From Liolophura sinensis (Eukaryota; Mollusca; Polyplacophora; Chitonida; Chitonidae): DNA of 64,000 bases. Both the position numbers and the translations under genes were made by a program. The stretch covers positions 77,491,966 through 77,555,965 of the forward strand of contig NC_088300.1 in assembly GCF_032854445.1 (NCBI RefSeq), in the 5' to 3' direction. Below the pieces are notes generated by a model. That model worked only from the letters and a program-made list of their open reading frames with translations. It had not been told where the DNA came from and did not search any database. This document shows, in pieces, positions 1 through 12,300 of this stretch. The stretch's first letter is position 1. Each line of letters opens with the position of its first letter.

Positions 1-301
1 GGCACAGGAGGCGGGGTGCCTCTGACAAACACGCTCTGAGGTCGGCTTGCTGGCTGGGGTACCTGCCTGCTGCACACAGGTTCTATGGTGCTGACTATGT
101 TCCTACGTGGTGTGGGTACAGGTCTTGCCACATCTGTGGACTGATCGACACCGTTCTCGGCTGTGGACGACAGGTTCTGAACACTGTTAAATCTGGGAAC
201 TGCTTTGGGAGCCTCCAAGGAATCTGGAGCAACTCCCTCACCTGCCACATCTGTACTTGTCTTGCTTCTGGGGAGAGGCTTAGGACCAAAGGTGGGCACA
301 C
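1..301 (-). CDS. SYNJ1: Synaptojanin exon 26 (partial, continues beyond window)
   Basis: Acceptor TTGGCAG|GTGTGC. It reads open in the synaptojanin frame to base 1: [41 protein letters not shown]. Low complexity and rich in proline and serine, as in the synaptojanin tail. No stop or donor is seen before the window edge. Confidence 0.75.
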
Positions 302-3300
302 CTGCCAAAATCAACACACAGAAAAGTGTGAACAATACGAAGCTTTGCTCATCAACACTCATCCACCCTGGAAGTTACTGTAAACGGGCCTTGAGAAAAT
401 TCCCTGCATTACTGAAAACTAACGACTTCTTCTTTCTATATATTATTTCTTACATATTCCTTTGGGAACTGGTGCTATAGGTTGTTTGGGAAATGGGTCT
501 AGCTATTATCCACTTGGAATTGTGTTACTGGTAACTAGAGCTGATGAGTGAAATATTCTGTCTCATCAGAGGTCTACCTACCATAATATTGGTGACACTC
601 CCCAGTCTGTTCATGTACTGGCTTTGGCTCAGAGCTTTTGGAGATGACCAGTTGACAAGTGCAAAGTGTTTCACACAGGTATAATCATTCATTTCATGGA
701 GGTAAAATACAGTACTCACAGTGCCTTGTGCACATTTCAATTTAGAGAGTAGGTCAAAGGTCAGTAGTGTGGATTCAAATTTAATCTGGTTGGCAGTGAG
801 CTGTATTGAAATTGTCTGAGTATATTTGGAAAGGAGCATTTTAAGTAAACAATCTTAAAATACCTGAATACATTATTATTCCTTACAATCATACATATTT
901 TTGATAGGCTTCCTACCCAACAGCAGACAGAACAAGTATACCAAATTTGAAGAACAAATATGAAATAGTTTAAGAGAGAAGTTCGTCATTAAGTTCATGA
1001 CTACTAGAATACCCTTTATCTTTACCATAGTCAAAGACTCCCCAGGGAAGGTTAAACAGTTAATCACTACTCTGTAAGAATCTTGACCTAGGGAATGTTG
1101 GCATTAGTCTGAAGTGTTACACACTCTAATGCATCCTGTAAAATACAGGCAATATACATCAGCAGCTACCAGGAGAATGTAGATAATGTACCTGTGAGTG
1201 GGCCAGGCTGTAAAGGCTGTGGGAGGCTGTCATCGCTTGCCTGTCCCATCAACTGCTCAATCAACTTCTGAGCCTCACATATATTCCCTGCATGCCCCTG
1301 GTGAGTCACATTTGTGGGAAGTCCTATAGACAGAATCTAAAACACAAAATATATAATGCTAAGTTCACATCAACTATTTTTTCCCCTAAACAGCTGAAAA
1401 TTCCATTCCACAAAGAAATTCAGATATTAAAAAAATACTGTCTGACAAGCAAGACATAAGATCCCATTAAGTCTACAGATAAATTAATCTCCTAGAGAAA
1501 TGGTTGCATATTTAAATTCATTGCAAGATGTGAATTGTAAGCTCTGGGGATAAAAAACAGCACACATATTCGCTAAAGTTATCTTCCTACCTTTTTCTGT
1601 GGGCTAGTGCCAGCCTTCTTTGGCATATTCTGCGGCCTCATTGGGGGCCTCATTGGGGGGCCAGGCTTAGCTGGGGCAGCTTTACCTGTACATACAACAA
1701 CAAATGTTAATACTAGGCTTCAATGAATAGTAAATCCAAGAAAAATTGGTTATGGTTTACTTTAACGCATGAATACCCTTAATCTTCTGTCCATAAAACT
1801 TTAACACAGCAAATTTAATTTGTCTCATTTTTTGGTATCCATTCTAAATACTACGAGAAACTACACATTGTTGCATATTCATTACAAGAAAGTCCCTATT
1901 CAGAAATCTAAATAGAAATGTGCTTTACAATGTACTGATGAGCACATTTTGTGAGCAACGGGCAGATTTTTAGACAAAAACAAAATTTACCCATAAAGTA
2001 GATGGTGTTATGTATGCAAATTGAGAAATTATGTACATGCAAAGACTGGATCACAACATAGTGTCTTAGTACCCCTTAAAGCCTCACCTGTTGCAGGTCG
2101 GGGGGGCCCACCTGGGGGGCGCTGAGGGGGCGGCGGTTTGGCAGGGGGAGCCGAAGGCCTCTGTGGGGGGTTGCGTGGGCGCTGAATTTGAGACCAGTAT
2201 CAACATCATCAACAACACACATATTAACTTCAGTGCATATGTCATTGTACCAAATTTATCATTAAACCTCTGAGCTTCAGTCTAATCAATATTCTACAAC
2301 AACACACATATTAACTTCAGTGCATATGTCATTTTACCAAATTTATCATTAAACCTCTGAGCTTCAGTCTAATCAATATTCTACAACAACACACATATTA
2401 ACTTCAGTGCATATGTCATTTTACCAAATTTATCATTAAACCTCTGAGCTTCAGTCTAATCAATATTCTACAACAACACACATATTAACTTCAGTGCATG
2501 TCATTGTACCAAATTTATCATTAAACCTCTGAGCTTCAGTCTAATCAATACTCTACAACAACACACATATTAACTTCAGTGCATATGTCATTGTACCAAA
2601 TGTATCATTAAACCTCTGAGCTTCAGTCTAATCAATATTCTACAACAACACACATATTAACTTCAGTGCATATGTCATTTTACCAAATTTATCATTAAAC
2701 CTCTGAGCTTCAGTCTAATCAATATTCTACAACAACACACATATTAACTTCAGTGCATATGTCATTGTACCAAATTTATCATTAAACCTCTGAGCTTCAG
2801 TCTAATCAATATTCTACAACAACACACATATTAACTTCAGTGCATATGTCATTTTACCAAATTTATCATTAAACCTCTGAGCTTCAGTCTAATCAATATT
2901 CTACAACAACACACATATTAACTTCAGTGCATATGTCATTTTACCAAATTTATCATTAAACCTCTGAGCTTCAGTCTAATCAATATTCTACAACAACACA
3001 CATATTAACTTCAGTGCATATGTCATTTTACCAAATTTATCATTAAACCTCTGAGCTTCAGTCTAATCAATATTCTACAACAACACACATATTAACTTCA
3101 GTGCATATGTCATTGTACCAAATTTATCATTAAACCTCTGAGCTTCAGTCTAATCAATATTCTACAACAACACACATATTAACTTCAGTGCATATGTCAT
3201 TTTACCAAATTTATCATTAAACCTCTGAGCTTCAGTCTAATCAATACTCTACAACAACACACATATTAACTTCAGTGCATATGTCATTTTACCAAATGTA

Positions 3301-6300
3301 TCATTAAACCTCTGAGCTTCAGTCTAATCAATATTCTATGCCTACACAAAACACGTTCTTATAAAAGCATCCAGGAACGTGATCTGATGTAAGTGTAGAG
3401 CTACATATATTTGTACTTCACAATGACATTTCTAATCATTTCTATTCACAATAAATTTCTGATTTATTTATTCACTTGATCACATGAAAAAGAATACAGA
3501 TGTATTTCACTGATACAATGGCAGTCAGGTATATTTTTAAAGAAAACCGATAAAACTGAAACAAACAAAAAAAATTACTGCCCTTCACAAGGCTTCCTAC
3601 AAATTCCCTTAACAGCCCTGCCAAACTCATTAGTAAAGTACCTAATGGCTGTGGCAAGAGTGATGTTTGAAGAACGAGAAAGGTTCCAGGAACATCTGAT
3701 TAAGTTATCATTTTGACAAGGGAGCCTGAAATGGATGTCACATACAGACTACTTTACCTCTGGTGAAGGAGAACTTCTCAACCTGGGCTCTATGCTTGGC
3801 ACAATAGGCGTTAGCCCCTGTGGGGTGTCAGTTTTCCTCCTCAAGCTGGGTGATGCTGCTGGCCTTGGGGGTGGGGGTTTACCAGGACGCAGCGGTGGGA
3901 CGTCCCCCACAGGGTTGGTCAAGTCATCCAAAATGACAGGTGTGTTACGACCTGAAAATTAAATCCATCAATACATTCATCACCATCTTCAAATCACTCA
4001 CAATACAGTGCCAGCTCACACTTAACATTATTTGTTAAGATTGCTAAGGCACACTTCAAATGCCTAACATTTGAGTACCACTGTTAAAGGTATACACTCC
4101 TAAAGTTACTCAATAAGATTGAGTAATCATAGCTTGGTTAACTATAGTTCTTTTACCATTTTTTACATACTTAAATGAAACATATACACCAACATTGTGG
4201 TGTCAGGAGATATAAAATACTGCGTGCATTTGTATGCGCACAAACCCCGGATTAATGTAGTTCCAACATTAAATCTACTAACAGACATGCAATACATTTA
4301 ATTTCCCGATTGATAAATTAGACAGTAAAACCTACACATGTCGACACAAATCATTACAAACACATTTTATATTTTATACACTTGTTTTACATAAATGTGT
4401 AAAAACATACTTTCTAAGAAAACAGTGCAAATAATTACTAGCCTAATATTAATGTTTGTTTTTTATATATCACACCTCGGCCCACAAATGTTCCTAAATA
4501 CTAAATGTAGCACAGCATTTCTTAGTGTATGTACAGCCAATATTTGCCACTGTTGTAGAGAGAAGTAGACTATTACCTGAGGAGCTGGGTGAGTCTGAAC
4601 CAGGGAATGTCTTTACACCTGACATGATGAGATCAGCAGCTGTTCTCTCCACTTCTTCATCATCATCACCTGCTACAATTAAGCAAAACAAGAGTAACTC
4701 TGGTATCAAAAGTCATGTTTCCTCAAAAACAGAAACACAGTTATGGTCAAAGATGTTTATTGTCCGAGCAAAAATTTATGCACTTCAGAGTTTACAAGTT
4801 ACAACTGTCTATATGATGTCAGGTGGGCATTTTACAGAGTGAAAAAGCAAAAGTCCTACTCTTTGTTGCATACAGAGGGAAAATTGGAAAATTTTAATAT
4901 ATTGTGTAACTTAGCACTAAGTTTTATACATTTCCTGGCACTACAGCCTACCTTGTCCAAGGTCATACTCCATGGACGGCACACAACAAGCACTACAGTC
5001 TGCCTTGTCCAAGGTCATACTCCATGAACGGCACACAACAAGCACTACACCCTACCTTGTCCAAGGTCATACTCCATGGACGGCACACAACAAGCACTAC
5101 AGCCTGCCTTGTCCAAGGTCATACTCCATGAACGGCACACAACAAGCACTACAGCCTACCTTGTCCAAGGTCATACTCCATGGATGGCACACTGAAGTCA
5201 TCACCCAGGAGACTGTTGGTCACATCATTATACAGCTTGCCAGTGTTCAGGGCACAGAGCTTCATCTCCTTCTCTATCTCACTTTTCCAGTCTGGGGTCT
5301 TCAGCCTCACCTGTACTGATTTACTATTAATCTGTGACATACAGAACAGCACACCTTTGTTATTTATTTGGTTGTTTTGTTTTTTTGGATACACTTGTTA
5401 ATACAAATTAAACAGGAAATAACATGTTATCCTCATTCTGGCTAACATGCTCCAGAAAGAGGCCGTATTTTCTGAATTTCAATGACTTCATGAAGTCCTG
5501 ATAGATATCCTCATAGGTAGAAGTCTTTGTGACATGGGAAAGCCTAACTGGATTCCAGTGCCTGTGAGTAGGTGATGTATTCCTGAGTACAATGTATACT
5601 GCCATCACATAGATACTGACAGCTTAGTGAAGATCATATAGCGTTACATGTGTGTCCTTATATAGGAAATATGTAATGCGTCGAGAAAATAACTCCATGG
5701 CAACATACTTCTATATATTATGATGATATTTTGAATTTCACTTGAACTGTCAGCTGTACATGTGGACAATGATTCAGAAACAAACCTCAAGTCGATTTTG
5801 TTTGACAGCTTGTAGAGCAGCCTTGCCAGATCTGAAGGTAAGCCACATGTCAGTGCCCACAAACCTGTCAACAAGAACACATTGATATAAACCAGTGTTA
5901 CTCTTCCCAGAAATGGTTTTGTTTATTTATCGGCTTGCAGTTTTATATCAGTAATTATTGACAAACAAAGACTGATACATAGGAATACTTCCGCCTAACA
6001 TGTCTCAGAAGCCAATAGATGCATGAAGAAAAGTCTTAAGAGGAGCAATCATGCCCACTTAGCCAGGTGCATACAAGGTGAACTTTCTGTTGGATCAATG
6101 CCTACCTGACAAGAGTTATCTCCCCTATTTCTCCAAATGTGGACACAACCTCATCCACCAGATCATCATCAAAATCCTCCAGGTTTTCTGCCGAGACCAC
6201 AACTGTGCCATCCAGGGGACCATGGTCTCCTATCACTTGCTGATATACCTCGTCTTTTTTGTCATCTTCTACCACTAAGGCATCCACATCAAAGAGTGCC

Positions 6301-9300
6301 ACAACAGGTCTGAAAGGCAAAGGGACAGAAGAAATTCTGTACATGTACTTGTCATGACTCAGTAACAACTACACTTACACCTAGAAAACACAAGCTGTGA
6401 CTAGAAAACTGCAGGTACTATGCATAAATCTTTGATTTTTGGTGACTGCAAAAGATTGTGGCAATTCGCTGAAATCATGGGTAGACATAGTTTTGTTGTG
6501 ACCGTGTCATTGGCTATTTGCTGTGGATCATTTCAGCATATATTACCTGGGCACGTACAGAATGTTCTTAAGTACAGAGATCCAACTGCTGTAACACCTA
6601 TATATAACATACTAGTACAAACTGAAAATATAGAACACCTGCAGCACCACTTCAAACTACAAGCATTATATTTTTGCAACTTTTAAGTGGGCATTCCACC
6701 GGCAGAAGACACCACAAAGAACACGAAGGATATAACTGCAGTGTATGTAGACAACTAATTTTACTAGGGTACAGTTTTGTACACCTTTAACTTGGTTTGT
6801 TTAATATATTTAATGGTTAAGAATTTACACCTTCAGATCACTGTATGCTTAAAGTCATGTTGTAAAGGATCGCTGAATTTCTACATCGCAATCTCCATGT
6901 GAGATTAACTGGTCACAATTGAAAACACAATTAATTACTGGCTTACCTGTGATCTGAAGTCTTGAGTTCAGATCGGTTGTACAAAAGAAGTCTTCCCTGA
7001 TTCCAGGAAGGGTCCTCTTCTGCATCTGTTTAACAGTACAATGACAACAAAAATCTTGTCATCATATTTAACCAGTTGAATGATGATAGGACAAGTCTAC
7101 TTGTATTGAGTGAATGCTATAAATCCCATGAAGCAGCATTTGTCCTAATTTCAACAGAATGGCAATGAGATGATATGATACATATAACCGTGTAAACACA
7201 GCTATACACCCTGTCTGCAGCAAGTTTGTGTTGGGTATGCCATTCAGACAGCTCAATTCAACTGACAAACTAAAACTAACCAGATCTGACAGCTTCCAAA
7301 ACATGATTACCTTCATCATGACAAGTAATATCAGAGTCTATTTCAAGATACCTTGTTTCCGTATCAATGGCCGCCTCCTCCAAAGCACCCTATCAGTCCA
7401 CGCAGGCACACGGCACTTTTCACTGGTATCATAGTCATCACAAAACTGATCATACTTGTAGGTGGGTGCAAAATTTGTCTTCCCCTCATTGAATCCTTGG
7501 AACACCTACAAGTAAGCAGGAGCATCATTTAACAATGAAACACAATTCTTGATCAACAACTGATCACCACAAAGTCAGCTACTTCGTGAACTGGTGTTCT
7601 CCTTAGGTAATTCCAAATTTTGTTAATCCATCAACTGGTGTGTAATATTATATTTTCCAATCCAAACTTTTTTTGGGGGACTAAAATACAAGCATTATTC
7701 CTCTACGGAGTGAGCTCCTATATATTTGTAGCCATCTTATGATGTACATGGTGATGAGAAATCACTCAATGTTCTAAAAGCAAAAAAGGACAATGTTTGT
7801 CATCTGAAGTTTTATCATTTCAGACGTGTGTACATATAGTTCAGAAAACATGAATCATTTACACCAGTATTATCCTGCCCATCTGATTACTACATATATA
7901 AACCTTGAAGCTGATACATACACACAAGCAAACTTACATTGCCCAAGTGCCTCTGGACGTTTAGCTGGTCACAGGCTTGGAGGGCAGACCAGTTCTCACT
8001 GTCTATCAGGGACTTCACTTCCTCATTACTCAGGTCTATCCTGTAGTTGAAGTCCCCCGTCCAGAACACATAGTCATGGGAATGTAAATTACGACCCTGT
8101 GAACATTGGCAAAGAAGAATCTCTCTCAGAGCAAGACACCAGTACATGTACACAAAAATCCAAACATTCTTTACCATCAGAGACATATATTCTGACAAAT
8201 GGATGTTGGCTTACCAAAATACAGGTTTGGAATTTTCTAGACTAACTTTCTGATACAACCTATGGTTGACAACAGTTGATTCACGAAATATTGTGTATAC
8301 TAATATTAAAATTATTCCTACATGAATACCAGTAATATGGCATTTGTTTCCCAAGGTTAAAATGATCCTAGCTTCTCAGGTTTGTTTCAATGTACACAAG
8401 CCGAATAAGGCTGTCACAGCTAGAACTCAAGTTCACTTTTGCATCTGCATGGAAATAAAATATGACATTTGCTAAATACATGTATTTAGATTTCCATTAA
8501 CAAAGTTTAATTTCACAGCTAAATCAGTCTGTGAGCCAAACATGACAGAGTCTGCCTCTAATCACAAAGCTAGGTGTAAGTTACATTTAATCAAGCCAGG
8601 CTTTCAGTCCATGCAGAAAAATACAAACTTCATTCCATTCCCACCTTGAATACAAAAATGCATACTTAAGTAGCAATAAACCAGAATGTGTGAGGATTTC
8701 TGAGAGGGTGGGATTATCTTCTAATTGATCTCCCTCAAGACCCAAAATGTTCATGTTACATGTAGGGTGATGCTGATGCCCTTGTTAGTGCTTGTGCTTC
8801 ATGGTGTATAACCTCATCAAGTGCTTGTGCTTCATGGTGTATAACGTCATCAAGTGCTTGTGCTTCATGGTGTATAACCTCATCAAGTGCTTGTGCTTCA
8901 TGGTGTATAACGTCATCAAGTGCTTGTGCTTCATGGTGTATAACGTCATCAAGTGCTTGTGCTTCATGGTGTATAACCTCATCAAGTGCTTGTGCTTCAT
9001 GGTGTATAACGTCATCAAGTGCTTGTGCTTCATGGTGTATAACCTCATCAAGTGCTTGTGCTTCATGGTGTATAACGTCATCAAGTGCTTGTGCTTCATG
9101 GTGTATAACGTCATCAAGTGCTTGTGCTTCATGGTGTATAACCTCATCAAGTGCTTGTGCTTCATGGTGTATAACGTCATCAAGTGCTTGTGCTTCATGG
9201 TGTATAACCTCATCAAGTGCTTGTGCTTCATGGTGTATAACGTCATCAAGTGCTTGTGCTTCATGGTGTATAACGGCATCAATTGCCTGTCCAGGATATA

Positions 9301-12300
9301 CATGTACATGTAAGGGATGTACATGAATATCATGAAGATGACAAAAATTTTTTTTACTGAAATATTGAAATGTCTAATATGCGACTTTCAGAGACATGTT
9401 TTTTGGAGTATCTATGCTTTTGCACTATGCTAAGGGATGATCATGTATAGTGAGATAATTTCATGCTGAGTTCAGGCTTCTGGGTTTCTATTAACACTTG
9501 TAGAGTACACACATGCCACTTGCCTATTAACCTGACTGAATCTCTACTCCTTACAGTTTACAATATACATGGATGCATAACATTCCCTCTATGTCCAAAT
9601 AACAAGGGTTAAAACTTGATGAATAGAACATGCTTGAGATGCTGACATCTTCATGCTGTAATGTACAAACACCATAGGCAGTCACTCAGCCAGGCTACCC
9701 ACATAGAATGTTACAGCAGGTTACATAGTACAACACTGTTAGTCACTGGGTATGGCAGTTTGTTAATGGGGCTGGACATATCATCATGGGAGGGAAGTTG
9801 GGTCGCAGAGATAGCTGGACTCCCAGGACATTCCCAGATACATGAAAAATGACATTGGCGTTCCATTTTATTGTGTCACAATCTTTTGTGTTGTCTGTAT
9901 AATCTGACTCAACACAGATTATTTCTATTCAGTTGTGACCGTTGAACAATGAGGTACCGTTCAAACTTAACTGGCAAGTTTTAAACGTAGTGATGTTCAT
10001 GCACATGTTCAGTGGATGTTTACACTGTGGATTTTAATAATAGCAATTCTTGTCATTGCTTATGTCCACTGACAAAGCACAGGTGATATTCTCACCTTTC
10101 ATTAAAGGCAACAATAGATAATTACTGAATATCTGGAAATAAATTTCAATTTCAACTGTTTTATTTATTTATTTATTATTTTGGTCTCTGAACTATAAAC
10201 ATGCAATATAAGCTAAACAGATCTGTTGCTGAAAATTAGAAATGTTTACAAAACAAAAACACAGAAACAATAAATTCTTCCTATTGTATTGCAATCACAA
10301 CACACAAGTCACCATGCTATAATATCAGCTAACAAAACAGCAGCCTGTCGGCTGGCAGCAGTCATGTGACAGAGATGGTACATACCATGCACACCTCCTG
10401 TTGGGCAAAAGAAGAATGAAACATTTGGGGATAAAATGGTGAGGTGAGGCCGATGAAAAAACATGTACATCTAATTCGGTCAGATAACTACCAAAGGGTG
10501 GGCAAAGCCTTATGACATACAGTTGTACAGGAATATTATCTTGTCTGCATATATGGTCTCAAATGAGAGGAGCTTTAAAAAATACATTCCGGAAAGACAC
10601 TGTGTTAAGGGGAGGTAAATGATATCAGAATTTACACTGTTCCCTCGCATTTATGCGGATTGATTTACTGCGAAATCAGAATTAATGCAATCGTTTGGTT
10701 TCCACCATTTTTTTTCTTTCTTTTGCTCGAGAGAGCAGTGTAATAACATTGTCAATATAGTGTTTATCTTTAAAATTGGACTGCGCAGCCAGAGAGCAGC
10801 CAGTGGAATGTTGTACCTTTTAATTATATCATATTTCATGTATGTTTTTATTAAAAAAAATCCTGTGTGGTTCATTCATCTGACGGCACATGACTTCACA
10901 AAATGTTATCCCGCTTTATCAATAGCAAATGGAGCAAGGGGGGCACCATATGAACTATTGACCTTGCCGGACTGTATACACTCGGTACAAACCACAAGCA
11001 GAAAATATCACGTCTCAATAACAGGTTCCAAGAGGCAGTGGTAGCCTGCATCTGGATAAGGTTCTGCATGAAAAAGCTCACATAATAGCTATAGCTATAA
11101 TAATGGTTAGTGTTTCTTAGATATCTGAATCTGTATTGTTTCATCATGTTAGGAATCTACATAACAAACTTTGTTCACATTTAAATGTTTTGTTAGGCAC
11201 GGCAAGAACAAATTCTAGAAGTCAAACTTACATTTGGGAAGGTGACCCTCCGGGTGATCTCGGAGTAGTTACTGTTCCGATCGTTAACACCTGACTGTCC
11301 AGCGGCCAGGTGAGCACAGACAAAGACAACCGATGTGCTATGGATCAGGAACCTTATTGCCACGCCCCCTTTATTACCCATAGCCCCGCCTAATCCAGTC
11401 TTCACAATATCCACAGCAACATCTCTGAAAACAGAAATAGAATATGTAAGAAGAAGTACAAAGCACTTACATATAACAAATCTTCAAATGTTTAAATGCA
11501 GATTTCATTTTTACCTATAATGACACAAATTTTCAATCAATTCCTACTAGTCTCTGGTCTCAACCTCCTAATAACCACCCACTCACCTGATGAAGGGGGA
11601 AAGGTATGGTCTCAACACACAGAGAAACACTCCCATCAGCTCAGCTGAGGTCAGTATTGGTGAGCCTTAATAACCACCCACTCACCTGATGAAGAGGGAC
11701 AGGTGTGGTCTGAACACACAGGGAAACACTCCCATCACCTCAGCTGAGGTCAGTATTGGTGAGCCTTAATAACCACCCATTAACCTGATGAAGGGGCACA
11801 GGTGTGGTCTGAACACACAGAGAAACACTCCCATCAGCTCAGCTGAGGTCAGTATTGGTGAGCCTTAATAACCACCCATTAACCTGATGAAGGGGCACAG
11901 GTGTGGTCTGAACACACAGAGAAACACTCCTATCAGCTCAGCTGAGGTCAGTATTAGTGAGCCTTAATAACCACCCATTAACCTGATGAAGGGGCACAGG
12001 TGTGGTCTGAACACACAGAGAAACACTCCCATCAGCTTAGCTGAGGTCAGTATTGGTGAGCCTTAATAACCACCCATTAACCTGATGAAGGGGGCCCGGT
12101 GTGGTCTGAGCACACAGAGGAACATTCCCATCAGCTCAGCTGAGGTCAGTATTGGTGAGCCTCAATCCTCCACTCACCTGATAAAGGGGGCGAGGTGTGG
12201 TCTGAACGCACAGAGGAACACTCCCACCAGCTCAGCTGAGGTCAGTATTGGTGAGCCTCAATCCCCCACTCAGGTGTGATCTGATGAAAACACAGACGAA

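Noticed and set aside
8785-9333. 182-aa minus and 173-aa plus ORFs with 11-residue repeats
   Set aside because: Both arise from a 33-bp intronic minisatellite whose period is a multiple of three. No splice or start context.
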